Positions 1 to 11,354 of a stretch of 64,000 bases of DNA are shown piece after piece. The translations under genes were made by a program, and so were the position numbers. Location: assembly GCF_963082655.1 (NCBI RefSeq), contig NC_081556.1, forward strand, positions 69,363,227 through 69,427,226, read 5' to 3'. Under the pieces are notes generated by a model. That model made no database searches. It saw only the letters and a program-made list of their open reading frames with translations, and was not told where the DNA came from. The stretch is from Stomoxys calcitrans. Taxonomy: Eukaryota; Arthropoda; Insecta; Diptera; Muscidae. The number at the start of each line of letters is the position of its first letter. The stretch's first letter is position 1.

Positions 1-283
1 TGGAGCCAGTCTATCGGACACAGCTTAGAAATCAACCGATGATACATCATCAGGGCCTGGCGATTTAAAGTAGTCGAAACTTTTCATCGCCTAAATGATT
101 TTCGGCTCAGACACGATTTCCCCAATAACCTCCGACGAATGCATACCAGTGACAACCTCTCTGGCGCTACATTGTCCGTTGGAGAATTTCCCAGGAAATG
201 TGTATGGATGAGTAGTTATAGTGTTTCCTCACTAGGCATTGTCCATACATTCTTTGACTTTTGAATATATCGCTCCGTAATAG
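1..283 (-). mobile_element. LINE fragment (L2-type), tandem copy 1, endonuclease-RT linker
   Basis: Read on the minus strand this encodes the stretch between the endonuclease and reverse transcriptase of a non-LTR retrotransposon. The peptide around SISWEILQRTM corresponds to the SIEKTLELLVDIHFPGNSP region of the related copy at 53197-53440. It is nearly identical to 356-640. The copy is cut by the window edge. It is a pseudogene: the RT is incomplete and no long frame survives. Confidence 0.7.
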
Positions 284-640
284 GTCCTTTGTGTCCCTCC
301 ATCCCACTGGCATATACGATATGCTGATGCGAGCAAAGTATATCTCCCTAAGCCATGGAGCCAGGTCTATCGGACACAGCTTAGAAATCAACCGATGATA
401 CATCATCAGGGCCTGGCGATTTAAAGTAGTCGAAACTTTTCATCGCCTAAATGATTTTCGGCTCAGACACGATTTCCCCAATAACCTCCGACGAATGCAT
501 ACCAGTGACAACCTCTCTGGCGCTACATTGTCCGTTGGAGAATTTCCCAGGAAATGTGTATGGATGAGTAGTTATAGTGTTTCCTCACTAGGCATTGTCC
601 ATACATTCTTTGACTTTTGAATATATCGCTCCGTAATAGG
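1..640. repeat. Tandem duplication, period about 356 bp, inside a LINE
   Basis: Position 1 (TGGAGCCAG) recurs at 356, and the two copies stay aligned to about 283/639 with only single-base differences. High identity suggests that the duplication is recent relative to the decay of the LINE itself. Confidence 0.9.
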
Positions 641-700
641 TCTGGAGGATAGGATCTTCCTTTGTCTAGAGGCCTCATCTCCAAGGAGCTGCAGATATCC
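284..700 (-). mobile_element. LINE fragment (L2-type), RT N-terminal motif plus tandem copy 2
   Basis: The minus strand at about 284-406 encodes LAPWLREIYFARISISYMPV, followed by GWRDTK, a typical start of the RT domain in RNase H-bearing fly LINEs. From 356 rightward the sequence repeats positions 1-283 almost base for base. Beyond about 640 it continues as the LINE (GTCTAGAGGCC region), matching 53388-53440. The element is broken and cannot code for an active enzyme. Confidence 0.7.
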
Positions 701-812
701 ATCTATGATTTGATATTAGCCTTTCTCAGCTTGCTATGTTTACTTAATCTATGTTTATTTAATCCGTAGTCGTGTAGAATGTCCTCCTTTCTTCTTTTTG
801 GCCGAGGAACCC

Positions 813-1493
813 AACCGAACACTGCATGCGAAATTTGAACCAAATCGGACAAAAATTGCAGCTTGTAAGGGCTCTTAAGCCTCTTAAGTCCAATCGAAAG
901 ATCGGTTTATATGGGAGCTATATCAGGTTAAAGACTGATTTGGACCGTACTTTGCCGATTGTTGAAAGTCATAGGAGAACACTGTGTGCAAAATTTCAGT
1001 TAAATGGGAAAAAATTGTAGCTTCAAGGGGCTCAAGAAGTCAAATCGGGAGATCGGTTTATATGGGAGCTATATCAGATTATACCGATTTGGACCGTACT
1101 AGGCACAGTTATTGGAAGTGACAGCAGAACACTACTTGGAAAATTTCAGCCAAATCCGATAACAACTGCGGCCTCCATGGGCTTAGGAAGTCAAATCGGG
1201 AGATCGGTTTAAATGGGAGCCATATCCAAATCTGAACTGACATGGCCCGTTTGCAATCCCCAACGACCTACATAAATTCTTGGTATCTGTACAAAATTTC
1301 ACGTGGCTGGCTTTATACGTTCGATCGTTATCGTGATTTCGACAGAAGGACGGACATGGCTAGATCGACTCAGAATGTCGATACGATCAAGAATATATAT
1401 ACTTTATGGTGTCGCAGATCAATATTTCGAGATGTTACAAACGGAATGACTGGATTAGTACACCCCCATCCTATGGTGGTGGGTACAACAATT
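813..1493 (-). mobile_element. INE-1-like Helentron, subfamily A', hairpin end missing
   Basis: The copy contains repeated units beginning GATCGGTTTATATGGGAGCT, then GACAGAAGGACGGACATGG (degenerate GTCY tract on the other strand), GATCAAGAATATATATACTT, and ends in CATCCTATGGTGGTGGGTA. This order matches the other family copies in the window. The left hairpin terminus is absent. Non-coding; open frames here are chance frames in the repeats. Confidence 0.85.
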
Positions 1494-1796
1494 GGAATAT
1501 ATGTAAATCAAATCAACTTTCTCTAATTAAAATTAAGTGAAATTGTAGTTCTTAAGTTGAATAGAGTTTACATACAGATTTTTGCCTTTCATAATAAGGT
1601 GAAAAAAATCCTTAATATCGTGTAAAAAATCTTTCACCAAAGAAATATTTCCTTAACAATTTGGAAAACTGGTCATATTTGCATTAAGTTCGTTATCTTT
1701 GCCTCAAATCTTTAAAACAAAGACAAACATTTTTTCGGTGCAGCTTGGGATAGTCGACAGCTATTAGATTTTCTTATCGGTACTTCAACTAAAAGA
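1494..1796. other. AT-rich stretch with no recognisable feature
   Basis: I see no coding frame, terminal repeat or known element here. Confidence 0.5.
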
Positions 1797-1905
1797 GGTG
1801 TCGGACTCTGGCATTACCATCTGGTATAACATGTTATATAGATGGATGGATTATTAAAGCGAGTTGTGTTTCCGGCTGCCTGACTATAACCCGGTCTAAA
1901 GAGGT
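1797..1905 (+). mobile_element. Small LINE fragment (L1-type RNase H region)
   Basis: The run CTGGCATTACCATCTGG through GGCTGCCTGACTATAACCCG parallels the RNase H coding region of the copies at 30860-30960 and 35875-36020 (peptide pattern LPSG...CYxDGS...RLPDxNTV). Strongly decayed. Confidence 0.5.
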
Positions 1906-2141
1906 CAAACATTTGATAATGTGTACGAACAAAAAGTAGGCCATAAATCTATAACAACCAAGATGTTGAATTCACGGACAGACTGTGAACTCACGTCTCA
2001 GACAAATAGAAGTAGGATAAGAGCAAAATTCTGAGATATTGGCAATTGAGAACATGCAAATTCCCATCAACAATTTGCAGCATTGAACAGGTATATTTTT
2101 TTGAAAATCGGCTGATTTGATCAAATAAATAGCAAAAGAGA

Positions 2142-3185
2142 TTAAACATTGTTCCTACGCTCCTCGAAATTTTTACTGGAAAAGTACGAGAATAGACCTA
2201 ATATGTATAAGTTACTGTGAAAGGCTGGACATCGCTGGCTTGTATCCATAATATTCAACTTTTGCCTGGTGGGCATCTGACTTGATTGCATCTTATATTG
2301 TACATTACTGTGCTGGTTCACATTAGTAGTGAAAATTTGACGAAAGTGTAATCCAGAGAAGTGTACTGTATACAATGAAATCTTTCAGAAATTCAATTGT
2401 GCAATCTTATCAATTTGCGGTTTGATCTGGCAAATAGCAGGTGTTCATAAAGGTACTCGTGTTAATTGGTAATGTAAGATTAAATATCTTAATGAGATAT
2501 TCTTGCAATTTCGTTGCGGGCAACTTTGAGTTTTCTACTGTCATCAGCATCAGCAAGTACGGTTTAGCAAAAAGCATTCTAATTTCAAAAGGGATTGACA
2601 GCCGAGCTGCCCACAAATTTTGCAGCATACCAAAAACTTTCTCAACTGTTCCGTTTATATGATAAGACCAATTGAGAGTAGAGTTGAAGATTAAATCCAA
2701 GTTTACAGCTATAACTGAGTATCCAATTTTTACTTCTGGGTGACCAGGGATTGCTATGCTCCTTCTATCTATAGCCATAATCTTGCTTTTGTTAGAATTT
2801 AAACTTTATGCGTTATTGACAGTCCAATTATTAACTAAATTTAAATCCCTATTTATATAAGAGATAAATATTTGGATATCATTAAGTTTAGCATAGGTAT
2901 ACATTTTAACGTCATCAGCATACATTCGAATATTGCATATGACAAGTACGTTTGACAGGTCATTAATATAAATAATAAAGTACCTAGAATGGAGGTACTC
3001 CATTCGGAACAATGAGATTTTTCGAACAAATATTTTTGCAAAATATATACTGAGATCTTTGAGCAAGGTATGAAGATAATAATTTACAGTCAGTTTCCGA
3101 AAAATAAAACACCTTTGATTGCTTAAATGAAGGCGTTTGATGGTTATTAGTGTCAAATGCTTTACTGTGATCCAATAGAAGAACA
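2142..3185 (-). mobile_element. Jockey/CR1-like LINE, degenerate reverse transcriptase
   Basis: Minus-strand frames, broken by frameshifts, give in order VLLLDHSKAFDTNNHQT (RT block with the first catalytic Asp), YFSETDCKLLSSYLAQRSQY, NGVPPF, FIIYINDLSNVL, then MYADDVKMY (catalytic YADD at about 2920-2945). C-terminal peptides SKIMAIDRRS-like, VFGMLQNLWAARLSIPFEIR and MLFAKPYLL follow at 2410-2778. These are typical RT palm and thumb motifs of Jockey or CR1 relatives. The 5' side stops exactly where a Helentron begins at 3186, so the insertion or an older truncation removed the rest. Confidence 0.8.
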
Positions 3186-4036
3186 AACAAGTAAGAGCGT
3201 GCTAAGTTCGGCCGGGCCGATTCTTATATACCCTCCACCATGGATCGCATTTGATTAAGAACTGTTATGCTATTGAAGCTACATCAAGTTATAGTCCGAT
3301 TCGGACCATAAATGAATGCTGAACATTGTAGGAGTCATTGTGTAATATTTCAGTTCATTCGGATAAGAATTGCGGCTTGTAGGGAATCAAGAAGCAAACT
3401 CGGGAGATCGGTTTATACGGGAGATGTATCAAGCTATTGATCAATTCAGACCATATTAGACACGTATGTTGAAAGACATGAGAAAAGCCGTTGTACAGTT
3501 ATTGGAAGTTATAACAAAACACCTCATGCTAAATTTCAGCCAAATCGGCTGAGAATTGCGCGCTCTATGGGTTCAAGAAGTCAAGATCCAAGATCGGTTT
3601 AAATGACAGCTATACCAGATTATGAACCGATTTGAATCACACTTAGCACAATTGTTGGAAGTCACACCAAAACACTACGTGCAAAATGTCAGTCAAATCG
3701 GACGTGAATTACGCACTCTAGAGGCTCAAGAAGTCAAGAACCAAGATCGGTTTATATGGCAGCTATATCAAAACATGGACCGATATGGCCCATTTACAAT
3801 ACCAACCGACCTACACTAATAAAAAGTATTTGTGCAAAATTTCAAGCGGCTAGCTTTACTCCTTCAGAAGTTAGCGTGCTTTCGACAGACAGACGGACGG
3901 ACATGGCTAGATCGACTTAAAGTGTCATGACAATCAAAAATATATATACTATATGGGGTCTAAGACGAATATTTCGAGTAGTTACAAACAGAATGACGGA
4001 ATTAGTATACTCCTCATCCTATGGTGGAGGGTATAA
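3186..4036 (-). mobile_element. INE-1-like Helentron, family A, near full length
   Basis: Begins AACAAGTAAGAGCGTGC with a slightly mutated hairpin (TTCGGCCGGGCCGAT), then ATATACCCTCCACCATGG. Internal units, GACAGACAGACGGACGG, the TATATATAC core and the GGTGGAGGGTATAA end follow. It lies directly against the RT pseudogene to its left. Confidence 0.9.
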
Positions 4037-4599
4037 TAATATTATCTTGTTATCCATGTTTTATCGAATATTCTTAACTACGTCTATTTTCCCTGAGCCC
4101 AGATTGCCGGTTAAATAAAAGAAATTGGCGTGTGCAGAAACTCTTCAATTTGATTCGTCATAATCCGTTATAGCGCTTTTGATCAGAATTGCAAGTTGAC
4201 AATAGGAGAGTAGGTGTGATTTTTCCAAGTTTCCATTTACGGGGAAAGGTGAATTTAGTAAGAACAGTACTGAAAATATATTTTAAATTTGGTAGTAATT
4301 TTGGTACACTTATTGTATTTTAATAAATCTTAGGATTTATTCGTCAGTTCGTGTTGCATCAGATGTAATTGCGAGTGTACAGCGAAAGGAAAAAAATTGA
4401 TGTTCTACATGTGCTGTGTACTAAAAAAGTTTCCAGAGGTTTTTACAATCTCATATCCCTATATTATATTTTAAAGAGATTTTATTTAAGATTAGATAAA
4501 ATCTTAAGGGGATTCAACAAAGAAAAAAACCTCACTCACAAACTGATTTAAAAATTTTTATTTCGGCACTTTGGACAATTTTTTGAAGTCACAGTATAT
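4037..4599. other. No recognisable gene or repeat
   Basis: AT-rich DNA with one chance 60-codon frame. I recognise nothing in it. Confidence 0.5.
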
Positions 4600-5215
4600 A
4601 ATTGAACACAAGCTTTAGGTTAGGTTGAAATGAGGGTGCAGATATTAATCTGCCCCATGCCATTATGGACATACACCTAAGCCAGTAATCGGCTTGTTAT
4701 GCGCTCTAAAAACTATAAAATAACCTCTAAAATGAAAATTCTAAGGAATTCCGTGCTACTTACAAATACCTTAGTTCTTTTCAATACCACTCCCCTAAGT
4801 TGGTTCATGTCTGGTATTGTGTCTCCACTTAAGTGGCGGTATCTGTTGGACGCGAAAGCCGGGCAATGATTAAGGAAATGCTCCAACGTCTTATCATCTT
4901 CCACGCATGTCCTCCACATGCTATCACTTGCCGCACCGATTTTACATAAGTGAGCTCGTAATCCTATGTGTCCCGTTATGATACCAATAGCTTTACTGAC
5001 CTCCTTCTTGCTTCCTTTTAGTAATAGCCTCGGCTTTTCACGAACTGGATTCCCCCATAGGATTTTCGCCGTCCTACTGAATGTTTCGCTATTCCACAAT
5101 GTTGCATGCGCATTCGTCGCCCACTCCCTTAACTCGGACTGCGTCGTCCCGAAAGGCTTCGGGTTAAGCAATTTAACACAAACTTTACAAATACAACAAT
5201 TTAACACAAGCTTTA
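4600..5215. repeat. Target-site duplication around a LINE insertion
   Basis: AATTGAACACAAGCTTTA at 4600-4617 is matched by AATTTAACACAAACTTTA at 5170-5187 and again by AATTTAACACAAGCTTTA at 5198-5215. The left copy abuts the 3' tail of the LINE and the right copies follow its truncated 5' side. The extra right copy implies a further small local duplication. Confidence 0.75.
4618..5169 (-). mobile_element. 5'-truncated LINE (L1-type), C-terminal zinc-knuckle tail and 3' UTR
   Basis: The minus strand encodes LNPKPFGTTQSELREWA, then AKILWGNPxREKPRLLLKGS, KKEVSKAIGIITGHIGLRAH, and a degraded zinc motif near CKIGAASDSMWRTCVEDDKT...HFLNHC. In the family this is the region after the RNase H domain, where CRACGE...EHFLCHC is expected; here the first Cys context is altered. 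The 3' UTR ends on the left in a GGTTAGG-type tail. Flanking duplications show it inserted as a truncated copy. Confidence 0.8.
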
Positions 5216-5285
5216 CAAATGCACTAAGGAACAGAGGGCACAAGCTTTAGAGCCACATATATATAACATCATCAAACACTCAATG

Positions 5286-6005
5286 AAGTTAAATATTGAC
5301 GTTGTTATTGGAGAGGATGAATTTAAGTGGGAGGTTGTCCTTGATGCGGTAGAAGTTGCATAAGTCTGGCATAACTTTGTTTGCACGCTTATAGCACTGG
5401 TTGTCTAGGGTAATGTTGATTAGTGATTTAACTTTTATCCAGTGGGTCTTCAAACATTTGAGAACTTTTTGGCAGTCATTCAGAGCTGCAGATACTTCTT
5501 CAATTTCTTTAGCGCGGAACAACTGACTACTAATCCACAATCAGCCCATGAGTAAGAAATTAATGAACAGATTTTACGCAACCTGTTTTGGGCATCAGAA
5601 TAACGCAGAAAGAGCTTGAATAGCAAGACAGTTCCAGCTTGGATTGAATATATTAGGAATCTACTCGTACTTAAACTTTACAAATTGGCTATCACTCCTC
5701 CCAATGATGGAACTGACGAAATACACAAGTGAGATGGACGAGAAATTTCATGTCGTCTCTCCAGCCCCATGTTTTTATAATCTCTGTTTTACCATTCCTG
5801 ATTTCTGCTTTCAATTGGTCATAATTTTGGCTTAAATCATGCCCAAAGAAGTACTCGTTTTTTGGTGATTTAGTGGAGCTCATCGTTATCGTGGGTGTGG
5901 GGTGACTTTTCGCATCAAACATTTGCTGCATTCGAACTACAACATTTTGTCGGTAGTCACGCTTGTTGAATCGGCAACAACCATTACAATTGTTACCCAT
6001 AGCTT
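5286..6005 (-). pseudogene. Degenerate coding-like segment, unknown (possibly LINE ORF1)
   Basis: Two minus-strand frames look more protein-like than their surroundings: 5692-6000 (MGNNCNGCCRFNKRDYRQN..., ending HHWEE) and 5289-5540 (...EIEEVSAALNDCQKVLKCLK..., ending SNNNVNI). They are separated by stops. The first is hydrophilic and could be a piece of a LINE ORF1, but I recognise no domain. Chance frames cannot be excluded. Confidence 0.3.
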
Positions 6006-6273
6006 GAACTCATATAACACATTCTGAAGTTCATCTGCGACTTAGCTTTCAAGGAGTTTGCCGTCAAAGTGCATACTCCACTCCTCCGTGCTTACCAAGT
6101 AATTATTCACCCGAGTAGCACTCTTTTAGATAGCCTCGTGGATTCCTGACTGACATGGCGTTAGGACTTCAATCCCCGCAGCGGAAAGCTGATGGCACAC
6201 CGTTACTGCCCAATGAGACGACAGCGTTGAGCCTGTTTCGTTGCATGCTCCATTACATATCTATGGCAATGGT

Positions 6274-6522
6274 GATCCATTCTTTGAGTATTCTTACTTA
6301 TAGGAGCCACAGAATACCGCGAAAAAGCACCCCATACCCATTATTTTGCCTCCATCAGGATTATGACCTTTAAAATATACTGAGGGACATGCTACTTGTT
6401 TGACAGAAAATTTGACCCTTGACATAGGTTAAAGGTTAAAAATCCCGATGAAGGCCACATGTTGGGGTGCTTTTTCACGGTATTTTGTGGTTTTTAAACG
6501 CAAGAATACTCAAAGAATGGGT
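6274..6522. repeat. Imperfect fold-back (inverted repeat), arms about 95 bp
   Basis: The left arm (from CCATTCTTTGAGTATTCTT, through AATACCGCGAAAAAGCACCCC, to about 6371) pairs with the right arm 6431-6522 (…GGGGTGCTTTTTCACGGTAT…AAGAATACTCAAAGAATGG). I judge roughly three quarters of positions to pair. The loop is about 60 nt. No coding sense; it could be a decayed MITE or a hairpin-RNA source. Confidence 0.7.
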
Positions 6523-6596
6523 CACAATTTTTATCCAAAAATTTAATGAAATATTTTCTTGCCTTTATATACACACTCAGCAAATTCTCGCCTATA

Positions 6597-8000
6597 TTTT
6601 TATACCCACCACCGAAGGATGAGGCTATATTCATTTTGTCATTTTGTTTGCATCACATGGAAATATCCATTTCCGACCCTATAAAGTATATATATATTCT
6701 TGATCAGCATAAAAATCTAAGACGATCTAGACATGTCCGTCCGTCTGTCCATCTGTCTGTTGAAATCACGCTACAGTCTTTAAAAATAGAGATATTGAGC
6801 TGAAATTTTGCACAGAATCTTTTTTGTCCATAAGCAGGTTAAGTTCGAAGATGGGCTCTATCAGACTATATCTTGATATAGCCCCCATATAGACTGATCC
6901 TCCCATTTAGGGTCTTAGGTCTATAAAAGCCACATTTATTATCCGATTTTGCTGAAAGTCTGGACAGTGAGTTACGTTGGGCCCTTCGACATCCTTCGTC
7001 AATTTGCCCTAGATCGGTCCAGATTTGGATATAGCTGCCATATAGACCTATCCTTCGATTTAGGGTCTAAGGCCCATAAAAGCCACATTTATTATCCGAT
7101 TTTGCTGAAATTTGGGACAATGAGTTTTGTTAGGCCACTCAACATCCTTCTTCAATTTGGATCAAATCGGTCTAGATTTGGATATAGCTGCCATATAGAC
7201 CGATTTAAAATCTTGCGCCCATAAAAGGCGCATTTATTGTCCAATCTCGCCGAAATTTGGGACATTTAGCTGTGTTAAGACCTTCTACATCCTTGTTCAA
7301 TTTGGCCCAGATCGGTCCAGATTTGGATATAGCTGCCATATAGAACGATCTCTAGATTTAAGGTTTTGGTCCAATAAATGGCGCATTTGTTGTCCGATGT
7401 CACCAAAATTGTCCCAAATTTTGAGTTGTGTTAGGCCCTTCGACATCTTTCTTTAATTTGGCCCACATCGGTTCACATTTGGATATAGCTGCCATATAGA
7501 CCGATCTCTCGATTTATGGTTTCGGGGCCATAAAAAGCGTATTTATTGTCCGATGTGGCCAAAATTTGGGACAATGGGTTAAGTTAAGCCCTCGACTTAC
7601 TTGTGTAACATGGCACGGATCGGTTTAGATTTGGATATAGCTGCCATATAGACCGATCTCTCGATTTAAGGTTTTGGGCCTTAAAAGGCGCATTTATTGG
7701 CCGATTTCGCCGAAATTTGGGACAGTACTTTGTGTTAAGCTCTACGACATTTTTCTGCAACTTGGCCCAAATCGGTCCAGATTCGAATATAGCTGCTATG
7801 TAGACCGATAACTCGATTTAAGGTCTTGGCCCCATAAAAGCCGTATTTAAAATCCGATTTCACTGAAATTTGACTCAGTGACTTATGTTAGGCTTTTCGA
7901 CATCAGTGTCGTATATGATTCAGATCGGTTTTTTTTTTAGATATAGCTACTGTACGTATATACCAGAGTGGTGGGTATCCAAAAGCCTTTTTACTTGTTT
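6597..8000 (+). mobile_element. INE-1-like Helentron, family B, lacking its hairpin
   Basis: Starts TATTTTTATACCCACCACC, then TATAAAGTATATATATTCTT and GTCCGTCCGTCTGTCCATCT, followed by repeated units around GGATATAGCTGCCATATAGA at intervals of about 145-156 bp. It ends GTGGTGGGTATCCAAAAG then CCTTTTTACTTGTTTT. The palindrome that precedes the ACTTGTT end in complete copies is missing. The left end is very close to the Drosophila INE-1 core (GACCCTATAAAGTATATA). Confidence 0.88.
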
Positions 8001-9293
8001 TATATACACATTTTTCTAGTTATGATTTATGCGACTGTTAATGAAAAATTATATTTTCGTTTACTTAAAGCAGTGGCCCTATTTATATGGCACCACTGTA
8101 CATTCGATTCAAGGTGAGATATCTTCACATAATTGTAAAAAAAAAAACTAAGTATGTAAAACAGTTCTTAGATCAATATCTCATTTTGTTCATAGGTAAT
8201 GTGGCTTTTCGTGAAAGTTATAAGACTTGACACATTTTTCCGAATTGAATTTGTATGATTGAAATAAAAATATTAATTTGCTTCAAGTAAATATATTTTC
8301 AAAGTTTTTTTTGCGGGACTTTTTTCGATATTCATTTTATTCATAAATAAGCAAAAGTTCATTCATTCGTGCAACAGGATATAATCTTTAAGAAAAAAAT
8401 CCAAAAATTCATCACCCTAATATACAAAATATATCTATATCAGAGTTTGAGTACATATATCACGTAGTTCATTCAATTTGTTATTTAGAACGAAGCAAGC
8501 ATTGCAGAAAAGTTTGACGAATTGAATGGTTCAAATTAGGGGCTGTGAAACCCATGTCCTAAACAGGCATACAAAAGGGCCTACATTTCATGTTCTTGAT
8601 TTGTGTAAAAAATTGGCTGAATGGTGGATAAGAACATTCGAAAATAATTGGGATTCTTTTCGGCAAGAAAAACAATAGGAAAATTCCCTCTCTGGCTACT
8701 GTGACATCGTACTTCAGTCTGATTACAGACTGTTACCATGAACTTTTCTTAAGCCAGTACTCGAGATTAGTCAACTTCCATGCTGTGATACGTTTCAACG
8801 CATTTTCCAATAACATAGGATAGTTTCACTTACATTCACATACATTAAAGTGGTGGAAGATTTACTTTTAGCTCAATAATAAAACATTTTCAAAATAGGA
8901 TGATTTTTTTATTCAAATCGTTTTAATTCTGCTCAATTTAAGTTGTGCTATGCTGGCAATGAGCCAGCCCAATAAAGATTAGCTCGTTTTGTTACCTGCT
9001 CTCCCCTTGCAATACATAGGACGTTTATTAAGCCAACATTGTGCATAAGTGTGTTTGTGGCAGGATCTCAGTCGCACATGTCATAGCACGTCTCGAAACC
9101 ACATTTTAAAATCACGCCAAAAAGTAAAGCGACAAAACGAGTTTACAACAACAACAACAATACATTTGGTAGAAAGGTGATGGGAAATTGCGGCAACAAA
9201 AAAAATCAAAAAATAAAATACCACTAAAATGACAAATAAACGATGCCAGGGAACACGCAGACAAACATGAAACATGAAAGACCAAAAACAAAC
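8001..9293. other. Low-repeat, probably intronic DNA
   Basis: No transposon ends or long frames. It lies just downstream, in the direction of transcription, of the Dpr-like exon, so it is probably intron. I could not find the next exon (expected to begin with an NQISWIRRRDWH-like segment) here. Confidence 0.5.
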
Positions 9294-9383
9294 CCAATTT
9301 ACACCCACTCTATCCACGCCGGAAACTTTGCAGACCAGGAACGCTGTTCCACCTAGCTGGACGGTCGTGTTATGCGCCATCAT
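9294..9383 (-). CDS. dpr12: Dpr-family immunoglobulin-domain exon (dpr12-like)
   Basis: A 30-codon exon encodes MMAHNTTVQLGGTAFLVCKV then SGVDRVGVNW: the A, A' and B strands of an Ig V-set domain, including the first disulfide Cys (residue 18). Dpr proteins are neuronal cell-surface Ig proteins that bind DIP partners in synaptic specificity. The exon is bounded upstream by a pyrimidine-rich acceptor (CTCTTTCATTTCAG) and downstream by a GTTTGT donor, which keeps phase 0. The rest of the protein (signal peptide, rest of Ig1, Ig2) must lie in other exons. The longer open frame across this site is read-through into intron on both sides. Assignment to dpr12 rather than another dpr is from memory of the family and is less certain than the family itself. 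Confidence 0.72.
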
Positions 9384-10315
9384 CTGAAATGAAAGAGAAA
9401 AAGTTTGGATATGGATCGGTTTGGTGGAGGAGGGAGAACGGGAGGTAGGTTGTGTTGGGAGAGGGAGAACAAGTTGTGGTAAAAGTAAAAACGTTTCATA
9501 AATTTTAATTGCGAATTGTGGAGCAAATATCAGGAGAAAAATCACAAAAAAGCACTCGAAACACTGCAAAACTAAATAAATCCATGACAAAAGTTATGCA
9601 ACGCTTCGCTGGGTAGTTGCTGTTGCCTCTGCTGAGAGTTTATTCCACAAACAATATTTAATGAAATTTAGTTGGGAATTTCCTTTGCATATTTGATTCG
9701 GAATGGAGTGGCTGAAAACAACCTCAAGCGTTTATTTGTATTCTGGCCGTAACCCATTTAGACAATTGAAATTAATAAACTGTAAATAGGCGAATTAGCA
9801 TTAATTAAATTTACCACTACACTGGCCAAAGTGGCCATGGAAAATCCAAGAAACTTTCCCTCGGACTTGGTGTGTATGAGTGTATGTGCACTCTGAAAAT
9901 AAATTATTAAATTTAGAAAGACTACCAGCTGACATTGCTCTTCGATTCATTTATTTACACTACATTTATAACTAAATGAATAATCTACGCAAGCGAACGG
10001 GCCATTAATGAAATTGAGAGGCAAACCCACGGACATTCCAAAGCAAAGGTATGTGGTTGCAAGTTGGAATATATCATAGATTTGTTAAGAACGAACCCTT
10101 TTTGGATATTGCGTAAACTTGTCACATTGACTTGTACAATTCAATTAAAAGTGAGATTGAAAATGGCGTTCACGGTATCAATCTAATACATATCGTACTA
10201 ACAAGCCTTAATTGATGTAAGTTGCATGGTATATTCGTTAACAGTTACCAAACACCCAAGCGTTCCTCTTCAAAGATGTCATGTGGGATCTATAACATAC
10301 AATGAAAGAAAGTAA
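9384..10315. other. Low-repeat, probably intronic DNA upstream of the Dpr-like exon
   Basis: Contains the polypyrimidine tract and acceptor immediately right of 9383. The remainder is AT-rich with no repeat ends or coding frame that I recognise. Confidence 0.5.
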
Positions 10316-10316
10316 C

Positions 10317-10945
10317 CTCGAAAAAGAAAATCTAAGTCAGGAATTTCGTGCTACATACAAAATCCCTAAATGTTTTCCATGCCCCTAAGTTGATTCATGT
10401 CTGGTATTGAGTCTCCACCTAAGTGCCGGTGTTTGTTAGCGGCGAAAGACGGGCCATGACTTAGGAAATGCTCCAACATCTCATCATCTTCCCCACATGC
10501 CTTACACACGCCATCACTTGCATTGCCGATTTTGCATAAGTGGGATCGTAGTTCTATGTTTCCCGTTATGATATCGAAAGCTATACTGAACTCCTTCTCA
10601 TTTTCTTTCAGTTATAGCCTCGTCTTCTCATGTTCCGGATCTCCCCATAGGATTTTCGTTGTGTGACCGACCCACCCACGGCCTTAATTCGGACTGCGTC
10701 GACCCGAAAGGCTTCGGGTTAACCAAGTTTATTGGCGGCAGTCCTCTGACCTTCACTGCCAAATCGTCTTCGCTTTTATTCCCCCCTACTCCGCTGTGTA
10801 GCATGAACATACAGATGGCAATGCCAGAGTTCCGTTAATTCGCTAGCAGCAGTGCCTCGCACTCGACCTCAAATGTAGTCAGAGGTTCCGATCGGAAACC
10901 TCTTCCATTTCTTCAAGGTCGCCTTGATTTTACCGCGATGTTACG
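10317..10945 (-). mobile_element. LINE fragment (L1-type), internally deleted
   Basis: The 10317-10700 part parallels 4700-5160 (CCCCTAAGTTGATTCATGTC, zinc-knuckle region, NPKPFGSTQSELRPW). The 10730-10945 part parallels the RNase H region of the copy at 35640-36130 (CTGCAGTCC..., GCAGTGCCTCGCACTCGACC). The RNase H catalytic part between them is deleted. Confidence 0.75.
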
Positions 10946-11354
10946 ACCTGATTTAATCCTCGTAAAGTATATATACCATATACAACTGAGAGACACTTTC
11001 AACCTTCAGCATTGCCACCAATGTGTCAATTGCATACCCCTAAGCAATGGATCATATTTTCAATGAATATGGCAACTTGATCACGAACATTCATTCATTA
11101 ACAACAGGGAGTCTTCTTACATAAAAATGTATGGATTCCAATTTAAGTTTTAATTCAATGATAAGGGATAAGCTCTTTAACCGCCGGAACTCTATGTACA
11201 AACAACTGCCAATATTTACGAAAGAAATGTTTGCTGAAAACAAACAATGTAAGCTCTCATAGCAGGCCAATTTGTAAGCTATCGTAACAACTACAGTGCG
11301 CGAAATATATAGGTTCACCTAAACAAATATAGAAAAGAGTAAAAATTTCGGGAA
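10946..11354. other. No recognisable feature
   Basis: AT-rich sequence between a LINE remnant and the S2 repeat. Only chance frames are seen. Confidence 0.4.

Noticed and set aside
9081..9590. 169-codon reading of the whole frame around the Dpr-like exon
   Set aside because: Only 30 codons between the splice sites look like protein; the flanks are low-complexity intron read-through.
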